A stretch of DNA of 64,000 nucleotides from Burkholderia multivorans ATCC BAA-247 (lineage in GTDB: Bacteria > Pseudomonadota > Gammaproteobacteria > Burkholderiales > Burkholderiaceae): the NCBI RefSeq assembly GCF_000959525.1, contig NZ_CP009832.1:2976001-3040000 (forward strand). Reading direction: 5' to 3'. A program made the translations under genes and the position numbers. This document shows, one piece after another, positions 33,777-42,163 of this stretch. The notes under the pieces are model-generated. The model had not been told where the DNA came from. It ran no database searches and saw nothing but the letters and a program-made list of their open reading frames with translations. The stretch's first letter is position 1, and each line of letters starts with the position of its first letter.

Positions 33777-34853
33777 ATGGCTGACACGATCCTCATCGGC
33801 GTGAATCTCGACGGCGTGCTCGAGCACGACGGCTTGCCGCCGCCGACGCCGGCCGAGCGGTTCCGGATGATCGCCGACGCGCGCGTGTTCGACTACGTCG
33901 AGAAGAACCCGGTGAGCGGCGAAGATCTGACGCCGTACTTCGCGCTCGTCGAGCGCCATGCGCTGCCGATTCGCGTGATCGGCGGCATCTGGCGCGCGGG
34001 CCGCGACGATGCGCACGTGGCCGAAATCGTCGATGCGGGCGCGCGCTTCGGCAGCACGGTGCTCAACTGCCAGCTGCATGCTCATCACGCCGACGGCCAT
34101 CCGCTGTCGGACCGCGAAGTCGCCGACTTCTACCTGCGCACGTACGAACGCGGCGAGCGCGTCGGCTGCCTGCCGTGCCTCGAAGTGCACGTCGACATGT
34201 GGAGCGAACGCTTCATGCGGATCGCACGCGTCGCGCGGCACGTCGAGCAGGCCGGCGTGCCGTTCCGGCTCACGCTCGACCATTCGCACCTGCTGTTCAA
34301 GATCGGCAATCGCGCGGAACTCGACGCATCGGGATTGCACGGCACGGCCGAGCGCATGCGCGAGAGGCTGGACCCCGCGTCGCCGTCGGCCGTCTACACC
34401 GAATGGATCGCGCGCGGCTGGGTCCGGCATGCGCATGCGCGCAGCGTGATCCCGAACAATCCGGACAACCGCTCGATGCGCCGTGCGGACGGCCGGCCGG
34501 GACGCGGCATCCAGTATCCGTTCGTCGCACCCGCGCCCGGCACCTATCACGATGCCTGGCATGCGGGTGCGCTCGACACGTGGAAGGCCGCGCTACGCGC
34601 GCTGCTGCAGTCGCAGGTGCACGCACGGCCTGTGCAGGTCGAGCAGATCAGCTGCGAATTCATTCCGTTTCCCGACTACGGCGGCGGCGCGCGCTACTCG
34701 ATCTTCGACAACAACGTCGCGTGCGCGCAGTGGCTGCGCGACACATGGCACGCACTCGCCGCGACGCCGGACGATACGCACGGCGATGCGGCCGCGCACG
34801 ACGTCACCCGTTTCGCTCACGCTTCCGTTCGACACCAGAGGACCGCACGATGA
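33777..34853 (+). CDS. Xylose-isomerase-like TIM-barrel protein of unknown function
   Basis: A 358-residue cytoplasmic protein. I do not recognise a named family, but CLEVHVDMW and LTLDHSHLLFKIGN read as the metal-ligand strands of the xylose isomerase-like/AP endonuclease 2 TIM barrel, and EQISCEFIPFPDYGGG resembles the last strand with another acidic ligand. This suggests a metal-dependent sugar or cyclitol isomerase, epimerase or dehydratase. The ATG at 33777 is the first after the operator and fits the normal N-terminus MADTILIGVNLDG. Its last four bases overlap the next start (ATGA), so the two are translationally coupled. Confidence 0.75.
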   Translation: MADTILIGVNLDGVLEHDGLPPPTPAERFRMIADARVFDYVEKNPVSGEDLTPYFALVERHALPIRVIGGIWRAGRDDAHVAEIVDAGARFGSTVLNCQLHAHHADGHPLSDREVADFYLRTYERGERVGCLPCLEVHVDMWSERFMRIARVARHVEQAGVPFRLTLDHSHLLFKIGNRAELDASGLHGTAERMRERLDPASPSAVYTEWIARGWVRHAHARSVIPNNPDNRSMRRADGRPGRGIQYPFVAPAPGTYHDAWHAGALDTWKAALRALLQSQVHARPVQVEQISCEFIPFPDYGGGARYSIFDNNVACAQWLRDTWHALAATPDDTHGDAAAHDVTRFAHASVRHQRTAR

Positions 34854-35677
34854 CGCAAGCCTTCCATTTCTCGCTGAACCGGATCTGCGCGCCGCACATC
34901 CCGTTCGATCGCTATGTCGCGCTGTGCCGGCAGCTCGGCATCGACGCGATCGAGATCCGCAACGATCTCGACGGCGCGGAGCTCGCCGACGGCACGCCGG
35001 CCGCCGCGATCCGTGCGACGGCCGAAGCCGCCGGCGTGACGATCCTGACGATCAATGCGCTGCAGCGCTTCGACCAGTGGAACGCAGCGCGCGCGGACGA
35101 AGCGACGCTGCTCGCCGACTACGCCGCGCAATGCGGCGCACGCGCACTGGTGCTGTGTCCGACCAACAGCCGCGACGATGCGCGCGATGCCGAGACGCGA
35201 CATGCCGATCTCGTGAACGCGCTGCGCGCATTGAAGCCGATCCTCGAAGCGCGCGGGCTGCTCGGCTTCATCGAGCCGCTCGGCTTCGAAGAATGCGCGC
35301 TGCGCCGCAAGTCGGACGCGGTCAAGGCGATCTACGCGGCGGCCGGAGAACCGGTGTTCCGTCTCGTGCACGACACGTTCCATCATCACCTCGCCGGCGA
35401 ACCGATCTTCTTCCCGAATCTGACGGGACTCGTTCATCTGTCGGGCGTCGAGGACGACGACCTGCCGGTCGAGCGGATGCGCGACGGCCATCGTGTGCTC
35501 GTCGGCCGCGCGGACCGGCTCGGCAACGTGCGGCAAGTGCGCGAGCTGCTTGCGCGCGGCTATCGCGGCGCGCTGTCGTTCGAGCCGTTCGCCACCGAGA
35601 TCGCGCAGGCGCACGACATCGCCGCGCGGCTGCGTGCGAGCATCGACTACGTGCAGGGCGAACTCGAGCGCCGCTGA
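34850..35677 (+). CDS. Sugar phosphate isomerase/epimerase family protein, MocC/IolI-like
   Basis: A 275-residue TIM-barrel enzyme of the IolE/IolI/MocC group. Visible ligands are GLLGFIEPLGFEEC (Glu), RLVHDTFHHHLAGE (Asp, His) and the final GALSFEPFATE (Glu). Relatives isomerise or dehydrate inososes in inositol breakdown; MocC does an undefined step in rhizopine catabolism. Its ATG overlaps the stop of the preceding gene by four bases, and the dehydrogenase gene follows after 56 bases that include a pentanucleotide repeat. Confidence 0.82.
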   Translation: MTQAFHFSLNRICAPHIPFDRYVALCRQLGIDAIEIRNDLDGAELADGTPAAAIRATAEAAGVTILTINALQRFDQWNAARADEATLLADYAAQCGARALVLCPTNSRDDARDAETRHADLVNALRALKPILEARGLLGFIEPLGFEECALRRKSDAVKAIYAAAGEPVFRLVHDTFHHHLAGEPIFFPNLTGLVHLSGVEDDDLPVERMRDGHRVLVGRADRLGNVRQVRELLARGYRGALSFEPFATEIAQAHDIAARLRASIDYVQGELERR

Positions 35678-35699
35678 GCATGCGCACATGCGCGCAACC

Positions 35700-35724
35700 G
35701 ACAAGACAAGACAAGACAAGACAA
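35700..35724 (+). repeat. Pentanucleotide microsatellite (GACAA)5
   Basis: Five perfect copies of GACAA lie immediately before GAGAACACG and ATG 35734, so the repeat and the ribosome-binding site are adjacent. The total length is 25 bases. Confidence 0.95.
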
Positions 35725-35733
35725 GAGAACACG

Positions 35734-36720
35734 ATGATCGAATTCGCACTGTTCGGCGCCGGCCGAATCGGCAAGATCCACGCCGCAAACCTCGCGCGCC
35801 ATCCCGGCGCGACGCTGAAGTACGTGGTCGACCGGCACGCACCGTCGGCCGACGCACTCGCACGCGCGCACGGCGCGCAGGCCGCCGACGTCGAACGCGC
35901 GCTCGGCGACGCATCGGTCGGCGCGGTCGTCATCGCGTCGAGCACCGACACGCATGCGGACCTGATCGTCGCGGCCGCGAACGCCGGCAAGGCGGTGTTC
36001 TGCGAGAAGCCGGTCGACCTCGGCGTCGAACGAGCGCGCGAATGCGCGCAACGCGTTCGGCAAAGCGGCATCACGTGCATGATCGGCTTCCAGCGCCGCT
36101 TCGATCCGACCTTCGCCGCGCTGAAGGCGCGCGTCGAGCGCGGCGAGATCGGCGATCCGGAAATGCTGATCGTCACGAGCCGCGATCCGGGCGCGCCGCC
36201 GGCCGACTACATCCGCAGCTCGGGCGGCATCTTCAAGGACATGCTGATCCACGACTTCGATGTGTTCCGCTGGATGCTCGGCGACGAAGCGCAGACGTTG
36301 CATGCGACCGGCAGCTGCCTGACCGATCCTGCGGTGCGCGATGCGGGCGACATCGATTCGACGGCCGTGACGATCCGCACGCGACGCGGGCTGCTGTGTC
36401 AGATCAACACGTCGCGTCGCGCCGCGTACGGCTACGACCAGCGCTTCGAACTGCTCGGCAGCCGCGGGATGCTGCAGGCCGGCAACGTGCGGCCGACCGA
36501 AGTGAGCGTGTGGTCCGCGCAGGGCATCGCGACGGACGTACCCGAGCCGTTCTTCCTCGAACGCTATCGGCATGCCTACGCGGCTGAGCTCGCGCATTTC
36601 GTCGACGCGCTGCGCGACGGCACACAGGTTCGGACGACGATCGACGACGGGCTTGCGGCGCTCGAGCTCGCCGAAGCCGCGACGACGTCGTGGCGCACGG
36701 GGCGCGCGATCGACCTGTGA
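35734..36720 (+). CDS. Gfo/Idh/MocA family oxidoreductase, inositol 2-dehydrogenase-like
   Basis: A 328-residue NAD(P)-dependent dehydrogenase. The nucleotide-binding site is FALFGAGRIGKIHAANLA (residues 4-21), the family catalytic lysine is in FCEKPVDLG (~91-99), and the conserved GGIFKDMLIHDFDVFRW (Asp, His) follows at ~166-182. This pattern is that of myo-inositol 2-dehydrogenase (IolG) and MocA. It would oxidise a cyclitol hydroxyl to a ketone. Only a weak AAGAGA ribosome-binding site separates it from the GACAA repeat. It is the last gene of the probable operon begun at 33777. Confidence 0.88.
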   Translation: MIEFALFGAGRIGKIHAANLARHPGATLKYVVDRHAPSADALARAHGAQAADVERALGDASVGAVVIASSTDTHADLIVAAANAGKAVFCEKPVDLGVERARECAQRVRQSGITCMIGFQRRFDPTFAALKARVERGEIGDPEMLIVTSRDPGAPPADYIRSSGGIFKDMLIHDFDVFRWMLGDEAQTLHATGSCLTDPAVRDAGDIDSTAVTIRTRRGLLCQINTSRRAAYGYDQRFELLGSRGMLQAGNVRPTEVSVWSAQGIATDVPEPFFLERYRHAYAAELAHFVDALRDGTQVRTTIDDGLAALELAEAATTSWRTGRAIDL

Positions 36721-36817
36721 TGTGTGCAGTGCGGGGAAGCGCTCACGGCGCGTCGGCGAAAGCACGTATCATGTGCGGGACGATCGGCGCCGCCGACTCC
36801 CCCGCTTCTTCACCATC

Positions 36818-37504
36818 ATGCTCGATCACCTCATCTGCGACTGCGACGGCGTGCTCGTCGACAGCGAAGTCATTGCCGACCGCGTGCTGCTCGACACGCT
36901 GTCCGCCACGTTTCCCCACCTCGATTTCGAAGCCGCCGCGAAAACCGCGTTCGGCCAGCAGACGTCGCGCTTCCTCGCCGGGCTCGAAGCGCGCTTCGCG
37001 ATCCGGATGCCGGAGAACTTCCTCGAAACGATCGAGCACAACATCGAAGTCGCGCTCGCGCAATCGCTCGCGCCGATCGCGGGCGTCCGCGATGCGTTGC
37101 TGAAGGTCACGCTGCCGGCCGCGGTCGTGTCGAACAGCCGGCTCGCGCGCGTGCGCAATTCACTGAAGCGCGCGTCGCTCACCGAGATCTTCGGCGATCG
37201 CGTGTTCAGCTCCGAACAGGTCGCGCGGCCGAAACCGTACCCCGACGTGTATCTGTACGCGGCGCAGACGCTCGGCGTCGCGCCGGAGCGCTGCATCGTC
37301 GTCGAGGACAGCGTGTCGGGACTGAATGCCGCACGTGCGGCCGGGATGAAGACGATCGCGTTCGTCGGCGCGAGCCACATCCCCGACAATTACGCGGACG
37401 TGCTGCGCGGCATGGGCATGACGCGGATCATGCGCGACATGCGCGAGTTGCCGGCGCTCGTCGAGGCCGGGATGCGCGGCGAATTCGGCGACGTGCAGTC
37501 CTGA
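36818..37504 (+). CDS. HAD family phosphatase, beta-phosphoglucomutase-like
   Basis: A 228-residue HAD hydrolase. Motif I is ICDCDGVLVDSE (residues 6-17; nucleophile Asp8, acid Asp10), motif II is VVSNSR, motif III the lysine in ARPKPYPDVYLYAA, and motif IV VEDSVSGLNAARAAGM. The cap domain is the small helical type of the beta-phosphoglucomutase subgroup, as in sugar-phosphate phosphatases. The substrate is unknown. It lies 97 bases after the dehydrogenase gene, in the same direction, and could belong with the cluster but has its own gap. Confidence 0.87.
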   Translation: MLDHLICDCDGVLVDSEVIADRVLLDTLSATFPHLDFEAAAKTAFGQQTSRFLAGLEARFAIRMPENFLETIEHNIEVALAQSLAPIAGVRDALLKVTLPAAVVSNSRLARVRNSLKRASLTEIFGDRVFSSEQVARPKPYPDVYLYAAQTLGVAPERCIVVEDSVSGLNAARAAGMKTIAFVGASHIPDNYADVLRGMGMTRIMRDMRELPALVEAGMRGEFGDVQS

Positions 37505-37603
37505 TCGGGCGCGCGCCGGCCGGCACAGACGCCGGCGTTGGTCGGCCGCCGTCGGCGCAGGCTGTTTCGATGGGCGCGCGCCGACGCGCGTGCCGTTCCC
37601 GCC

Positions 37604-38314
37604 TCAGGCCGGTTCGCAGCAGCGTTCGCGTGCCGCTGCGAGCGCCGACCGGAATTCGACGAGTTCCGCGATGGTCAGCATCGGCAATCCATGCTGCTTG
37701 GCGAAGCGCTCGACGTCGTCGCCGCGCGTCATCGTGCCGTCCGGATTCATCAGCTCGCAGAGCACGCCGGCCGGCTTCAGCCCCGCGAGGATCGCGAGGT
37801 CGACGGTCCCTTCGGTATGGCCGCGGCGCGCGAGCACGCCGCCCGGTTGCGCGCGCAACGGAAAGACGTGGCCGGGCCGCACGATGTCGTGCGGCTTGGC
37901 GTCGTCGGCGATCGCGGCGCGGATCGTCGTCACACGATCGGCGGCCGACACGCCCGTATGCACGCCTTCGCGCGCCTCGATCGATACGGTAAAGGCCGTG
38001 CCGTTGCGGCTCTCGTTGGTCTGCACCATCGGCGGCAGCTCGAGCGCGCGCACCTTCTCGTCGGTCAGGCAAAGGCAGACGATCCCGCTGCATTCGCGGA
38101 TCAACAGCGCCATCGTTTCGGGTGTGATGCGCTCGGCCGCGACGATCAGATCGGCCTCGTTCTCGCGGTCGTGGTCGTCCTGCAGCACGACGGCGCGGCC
38201 TGCGCGCAACGCGTCGAGCGCGGCGGCGATGCGCGGCGGCACCGGTTCGGCATCCAGCAACGGGAGATCGGCAAAGGCGTCGGCCGGTGCCGACGAAAGG
38301 GACATCAAGGACAT
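37604..38314 (-). CDS. ribB: 3,4-dihydroxy-2-butanone 4-phosphate synthase
   Basis: Makes the four-carbon precursor of riboflavin from ribulose 5-phosphate. The 236-residue stand-alone RibB has [16 protein letters not shown] (acidic loop with metal ligand, residues ~46-61), [19 protein letters not shown] and [16 protein letters not shown] with the second metal-binding histidine. It lacks the GTP cyclohydrolase II (RibA) half found in RibBA fusions. GAGGAG 9 bases before ATG 38314 sets the start. An FMN riboswitch lies upstream, so expression should fall when FMN is plentiful. It is convergent with the HAD gene. Confidence 0.94.
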   Translation of the reverse strand: MSLMSLSSAPADAFADLPLLDAEPVPPRIAAALDALRAGRAVVLQDDHDRENEADLIVAAERITPETMALLIRECSGIVCLCLTDEKVRALELPPMVQTNESRNGTAFTVSIEAREGVHTGVSAADRVTTIRAAIADDAKPHDIVRPGHVFPLRAQPGGVLARRGHTEGTVDLAILAGLKPAGVLCELMNPDGTMTRGDDVERFAKQHGLPMLTIAELVEFRSALAAARERCCEPA

Positions 38315-38386
38315 GTGAAACGCTCCTCGCAAATACGATTTGGGCGAAAAACGTTTCAGGGCATTGCAAACAGACAGAACGACAAC

Positions 38387-38411
38387 CCGCTTCGCATGCG
38401 ACGCGAAGCGG
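38387..38411 (-). promoter_or_regulatory. Hairpin between FMN aptamer and ribB
   Basis: A 9-bp stem (CCGCTTCGC / GCGAAGCGG) with a 7-base loop, ~25 bases downstream of the aptamer on the minus strand, followed by the T-rich but interrupted TTGTCGTTCTGTCTGTTTG. It may be the terminator part of the riboswitch expression platform. Confidence 0.5.
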
Positions 38412-38436
38412 CCCTGACGGACGTGACTATCTGCAC

Positions 38437-38576
38437 ATCTTCTCTCATCCGGACTGTGACCGTCGGCTCTGGCATTCGACCAGATCTGCTGACCCCGCGC
38501 GGTTGCACGGGCGCTCGCGGGCTCGTCGGCTGACGCCGACCTACCGCCGGTGGGGAATTTCGCCCCGCCCTGAAGA
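38437..38576 (-). promoter_or_regulatory. FMN riboswitch (RFN element)
   Basis: On the minus strand the conserved blocks appear in order: AGGGCGGGGCGAAATTCCCC, ACCGGCGGTA, the variable stem with GAGCGCCCGTGC, then GGTCAGCAGATCTGGT, GCCAGAGCCGACGGTCA and AGTCCGGATGAGAGAAGAT. These are the hallmarks of the RFN aptamer. The aptamer ends ~120 bases before the ribB start. Confidence 0.93.
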
Positions 38577-38746
38577 CGCACTGATTGCCGGCTGCGGCCC
38601 GCGATCGAACGACGCGGGCCGCAGCCGGCGGGGCCAAGCATACAACAGCCGCGCGCACCGCGCAGCGAATCGCGGACAAAACCCTACCGACGACGACGTC
38701 TAAGCGCGTCGCCCGATCGATCGAGCCTCGTTCCGCGCAACGACAC

Positions 38747-39430
38747 TCAAACGGCAGCGTGTGCGGCGTCCGGCACGAGCCAGCGCGGCGGCACCTCGGG
38801 GCTCACCGTCACGCGGAAGGCGCGCGCATCGCTGTCGCCGGGATTGCGCAGGCTGTACGGCTGATCGGCGTCGAACACGATCGCGTCGCCGGTCGCGAGT
38901 AGCTGGCGCCGGTCGTGCACGACGACTTCGAGCGTCCCCTCGCTGACGACGAGGTTCACGGTCGTGCCCGGCGCGCGACGCACGCCGGGCTCGGTATGCA
39001 GCGGCGCGATCCGCAGTTCGTGGAATTCGGCCGCGACGGGCTCGCCTTCCGGATAGAGCGCGCGCGCCGAAAAGCGGCCGTTCGAGCTGACCACGCGCGA
39101 TGCGCGCTCGGCGGGCAAGTGCTCGAAGCCGTTCACGGCATGACGGCGCAAGAACGCGGCGACCGACACTTTCAGCGCGGCCGCCACTTTGCACAGCACC
39201 TTGATCGACGGCACGCTGCGCGCCGACTCGATCTGCGCGAGCATCGCGCGCGACACGCCGGACAGCCGCGCGAGCGCGTCGAGCGACAGTTGCCGCTCGG
39301 CGCGCAGCCGCGCGAGATTCACGCCGACGATCCGCTCGAGCGCGTCGAACGAAGCGGACGTCTGCGCGTCGGCCGCCGCGCCGGACTCGAAGGAAGACAC
39401 ATCGCGCACGAGCGCCAGGGGTGAAGACAT
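38747..39430 (-). CDS. XRE family regulator with cupin domain
   Basis: A 227-residue regulator with a lambda-repressor-like helix-turn-helix at residues ~33-88 (LARLRAERQLSLDALARLSG then SRAMLAQIESARSVPSIKVL) and a C-terminal cupin sensor (LHTEPGVRRAPGTTVNLVV to GDAIVFDADQPYSLRNPGD). Family members often control small catabolic or export genes. GGAGG 7 bases before ATG 39430 sets the start. It is downstream of the MFS exporter gene on the same strand, 261 bases away, which might be its target or be unrelated. Confidence 0.87.
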   Translation of the reverse strand: MSSPLALVRDVSSFESGAAADAQTSASFDALERIVGVNLARLRAERQLSLDALARLSGVSRAMLAQIESARSVPSIKVLCKVAAALKVSVAAFLRRHAVNGFEHLPAERASRVVSSNGRFSARALYPEGEPVAAEFHELRIAPLHTEPGVRRAPGTTVNLVVSEGTLEVVVHDRRQLLATGDAIVFDADQPYSLRNPGDSDARAFRVTVSPEVPPRWLVPDAAHAAV

Positions 39431-39630
39431 AACGTTGCCTCCGGGCCGCGGCGCGGCCCTGCGAAAGGGTAAGCCGGAATCGACATGGCGCCCGTCAGGA
39501 CGCGTACCGACACGCTATCACCGCGCTTCGCACGGCCAAACGAAGTTATCTTCACACCGTTATCAGCATCGCGGAGGAATGCGTTTCGGCGGCGTCGGTT
39601 TGCCTGCGAAACGGACGCGGGCCGAGCGGG

Positions 39631-39686
39631 CCGCACCTTGCCGGCCGCACCTTGCCGGCCGCACCTCGCCGGCCGCACCTCGCCGG
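39631..39686. repeat. Four tandem 14-bp repeats
   Basis: CCGCACCTTGCCGG is present twice and CCGCACCTCGCCGG twice, in perfect tandem, ending 5 bases before the stop codon of the MFS gene. The reverse complement of the same unit occurs at 57447. Confidence 0.92.
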
Positions 39687-39691
39687 CCGCC

Positions 39692-40867
39692 CTATTGCGC
39701 CGTTGCCGCGCAGTCGCGTGCCGGCCCGCGCGCGTCGAGCCGCATCGCGAGCCACGTGACGACGAGCGCCGAGAACGTCACGGCGACAGCGACCCACGGC
39801 AGCGCATCGAGCGCGAGCCCGTGATCGAGCGCCAGCCCGCCGAGCCACGCGCCGCCCGCATTGCCGACGTTGAACGCGCCGATGTTCAGCGTCGACGCGA
39901 GATGCGGCGCGCTCGCGGCCTTCTCGACGACGCGCGCCTGCAGCGGCGGCACCGTCGCGAACGCGGCGATTCCCCACACGAATACGGTGACGGCGGCCGC
40001 GACGGGCAGATGGCTCGTCTTCGCGAACACCGCCATCACGGCCATCAGCGCGACGAGGATCGCGATCAGCGACGGCATCAGCGCGCGATCGGCGAGCCGG
40101 CCGCCGAGCGTGTTGCCGACCGTGAGCCCCGCACCGAACAGCACGAGGATCAGCGCGACTGCGCGCGGCGAATAGCCGGACACGCTCTCGAGGATCGGCG
40201 CGATATACGTGAACACGACGAACACGCCGCCGAAGCCGAGCACCGTCATCAGCAGCGCGAGCCACACCTGCGGCTCCTTCAGCACGCGCACTTCGTGGCC
40301 GAGCCCGACGGGCCCGCTGTCGTGCCGGTTCGGCACGAGCGCCGCGATGCCGGCCAGCGACAGCACGCCGAGCGCGGCGACGATCCAGAACGACGCGCGC
40401 CAGCCGAGCAGCTGCCCGACGAACGTACCGAACGGCACGCCGAGCACGTTCGACAGCGTGAGGCCCGTGAACATGAGCGCGATCGCGCTGGCCCGCTTGT
40501 CGGCCGGCACGAGCGACGCGGCGACCACGGCGCCGATCCCGAAGAACGAGCCGTGCGCAAACGACGTGACGACGCGCGCGACCATCAGCATCGTGTAGCC
40601 GGACGCGGTTGCGCACAGCACGTTGCCGACGATGAAGATCGCCATCAGCAGTTGCAGCGCGAACTTGCGCGGCATGCGGCTCGTCAGCACGGCCAGCAGC
40701 GGCGCGCCGACCGCAACGCCGAGCGCGTAGCCCGTCACGAGCAGGCCCGCCGACGGCAGCGACACGGCCAGATCGTGCGCGACTTCGGGCAGCAGACCCA
40801 TGATGATGAATTCGGTGGTGCCGATGGCAAAGGCGCTGATCGCAAGCGCCAGCAACGGAATGGGCAT
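39692..40867 (-). CDS. MFS transporter, DHA1 (AraJ/YdhP-like) exporter
   Basis: A 391-residue, 12-helix drug:H+ antiporter-type protein. The N-terminus LALAISAFAIGTTEFIIMGLLP is the signature of the AraJ/YdhP/Cmr group, followed by GVAVGAPLLAVLTSRMPRK and RVVTSFAHGSFFGIGAVVAA. Relatives export sugars, purine nucleosides or drugs; the substrate here is unknown. GGAG lies 6-9 bases before ATG 40867. It is divergent from a LysR regulator across 142 bases containing a dyad, so local control by that regulator is likely. Confidence 0.88.
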   Translation of the reverse strand: MPIPLLALAISAFAIGTTEFIIMGLLPEVAHDLAVSLPSAGLLVTGYALGVAVGAPLLAVLTSRMPRKFALQLLMAIFIVGNVLCATASGYTMLMVARVVTSFAHGSFFGIGAVVAASLVPADKRASAIALMFTGLTLSNVLGVPFGTFVGQLLGWRASFWIVAALGVLSLAGIAALVPNRHDSGPVGLGHEVRVLKEPQVWLALLMTVLGFGGVFVVFTYIAPILESVSGYSPRAVALILVLFGAGLTVGNTLGGRLADRALMPSLIAILVALMAVMAVFAKTSHLPVAAAVTVFVWGIAAFATVPPLQARVVEKAASAPHLASTLNIGAFNVGNAGGAWLGGLALDHGLALDALPWVAVAVTFSALVVTWLAMRLDARGPARDCAATAQ

Positions 40868-40975
40868 GAGGGTTCTCCGGTAAGGGGCGGACGCGGCACC
40901 GGGGCCGATGCCGCATCGCACAAGTTCGTGCGCGCATTGTCCCGAACGCGCCGATATTTGATAATTGGCGCGGCG

Positions 40976-40992
40976 TTTGAACCATTTTCAAA
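40976..40992. promoter_or_regulatory. Candidate LysR-type binding site
   Basis: TTTGAACCATTTTCAAA is an inverted repeat with 6-bp arms and a 5-base centre, fitting the T-N11-A pattern of LysR operators. It is 18 bases before the regulator's ATG. Confidence 0.5.
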
Positions 40993-41009
40993 AGATTCTG
41001 GAAAATCGC

Positions 41010-41942
41010 ATGGATCGACTCGGCGACATCCGGCTGTTCGTGGAAGCGGCCGAACTCGGCAGCCTGTCGGCGGCCGGACGCAAGCTGAACCTGACGCCGG
41101 CGGCGGCCAGCGCGCGACTCGCGAAGCTCGAGGCGAAAATCGCGACGCGGCTGTTCGAGCGTTCGACGCGGCAGCTGCGGCTCACCGACGAAGGGCGGCT
41201 GTACCTCAACTGCTGCCGGCAGGCGCTGCAGGCGCTCGACGACGCCGACGCGATGCTGCAGGAAGGCCGCAACGTCGTCGGCGGCAAGGTGCGGCTGTCG
41301 TCGACATCCGATTTCGGCCGCAACCAGCTGCTCGACTGGCTCGACGAATTCACCGCGCGGCATCCCGACGTCACGTTCTCGCTGACGGCGTCCGATTCGT
41401 CGTCGAATCTCTGGCAGGACGAGATCGACCTCGCGATCCGCTTCGCGGCGCCGCCCGACGGCGCGCTGGTCGCGCGGCGGCTCGCCGCAAACCGGCGCGT
41501 GCTGTGCGCGGCGCCGTCGTTCGTCGAACGCTACGGAACGCCGGCCGACCCGACCGATCTAGCCCGATTTCCGTGCAACGTGATCACGATCGCATCCGGG
41601 CCGATGAACACCTGGCGCTTCACGCGCGGCGACGAGGTGCAGACCTACACGGTGCCGATGTCGAACGCGTTCGAGACCAACGACGGCGGCCTCACGCGCG
41701 AATGGACGCTGCGCGGGCACGGCATTGCGCTGAAGTCGCTGTGGGACATCGCCGACGACGTGCGCGCGGGCCGCTTGCGCGTGCTGCTGCCGGAGTGGCG
41801 CCACCAGGACGCGCCGCTGCACGCGATCTATCACAGCAAGCGCTACATGGCGCCGCGCGTGCGCGTGCTGCTCGATTTTCTCGCCGAGCGCTTCGCGCGC
41901 GAGGAAGCGGCGCTCGAGGATCTGCTGAACGCATGCCGGTGA
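41010..41942 (+). CDS. LysR family transcriptional regulator
   Basis: A 310-residue regulator with the LysR winged helix at residues 1-60 (MDRLGDIRLFVEAAELGSLS, then LTPAAASARLAKLEAKIATRLFER) and a substrate-binding-type effector domain. ATG 41010 is chosen for the family N-terminus; the frame extends 15 codons further upstream through the dyad. It is divergent from the DHA1 exporter and probably regulates it. The subgroup is that of DsdC/PA0477-like regulators only loosely; the inducer is unknown. Confidence 0.9.
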   Translation: MDRLGDIRLFVEAAELGSLSAAGRKLNLTPAAASARLAKLEAKIATRLFERSTRQLRLTDEGRLYLNCCRQALQALDDADAMLQEGRNVVGGKVRLSSTSDFGRNQLLDWLDEFTARHPDVTFSLTASDSSSNLWQDEIDLAIRFAAPPDGALVARRLAANRRVLCAAPSFVERYGTPADPTDLARFPCNVITIASGPMNTWRFTRGDEVQTYTVPMSNAFETNDGGLTREWTLRGHGIALKSLWDIADDVRAGRLRVLLPEWRHQDAPLHAIYHSKRYMAPRVRVLLDFLAERFAREEAALEDLLNACR

Positions 41943-42163
41943 CGGCCCGCGTTCAGCGCACGAAGGGTCGGAACGCCAATGCGGGTGTCGCAGGGCCACC
42001 ACCGGGCGGCCGCGTCGGCCCGCGCGAAAAGCTATAATGGAAGGCTTTCCCGACGGCTTTTCCTGCGCCACGCGCGACCTGCGCAACCGGGCGCCGCGAC
42101 GCGCTGCCGTCCCGATTCACCTTTGACACGCCCCCAGGTCAACCACTGCGAACGGCGAACCCC

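Noticed and set aside
37519-37536. GCCGGC-acagac-GCCGGC hairpin between the HAD gene and ribB as terminator
   Set aside because: Only a 6-bp stem and no T tract on either strand.
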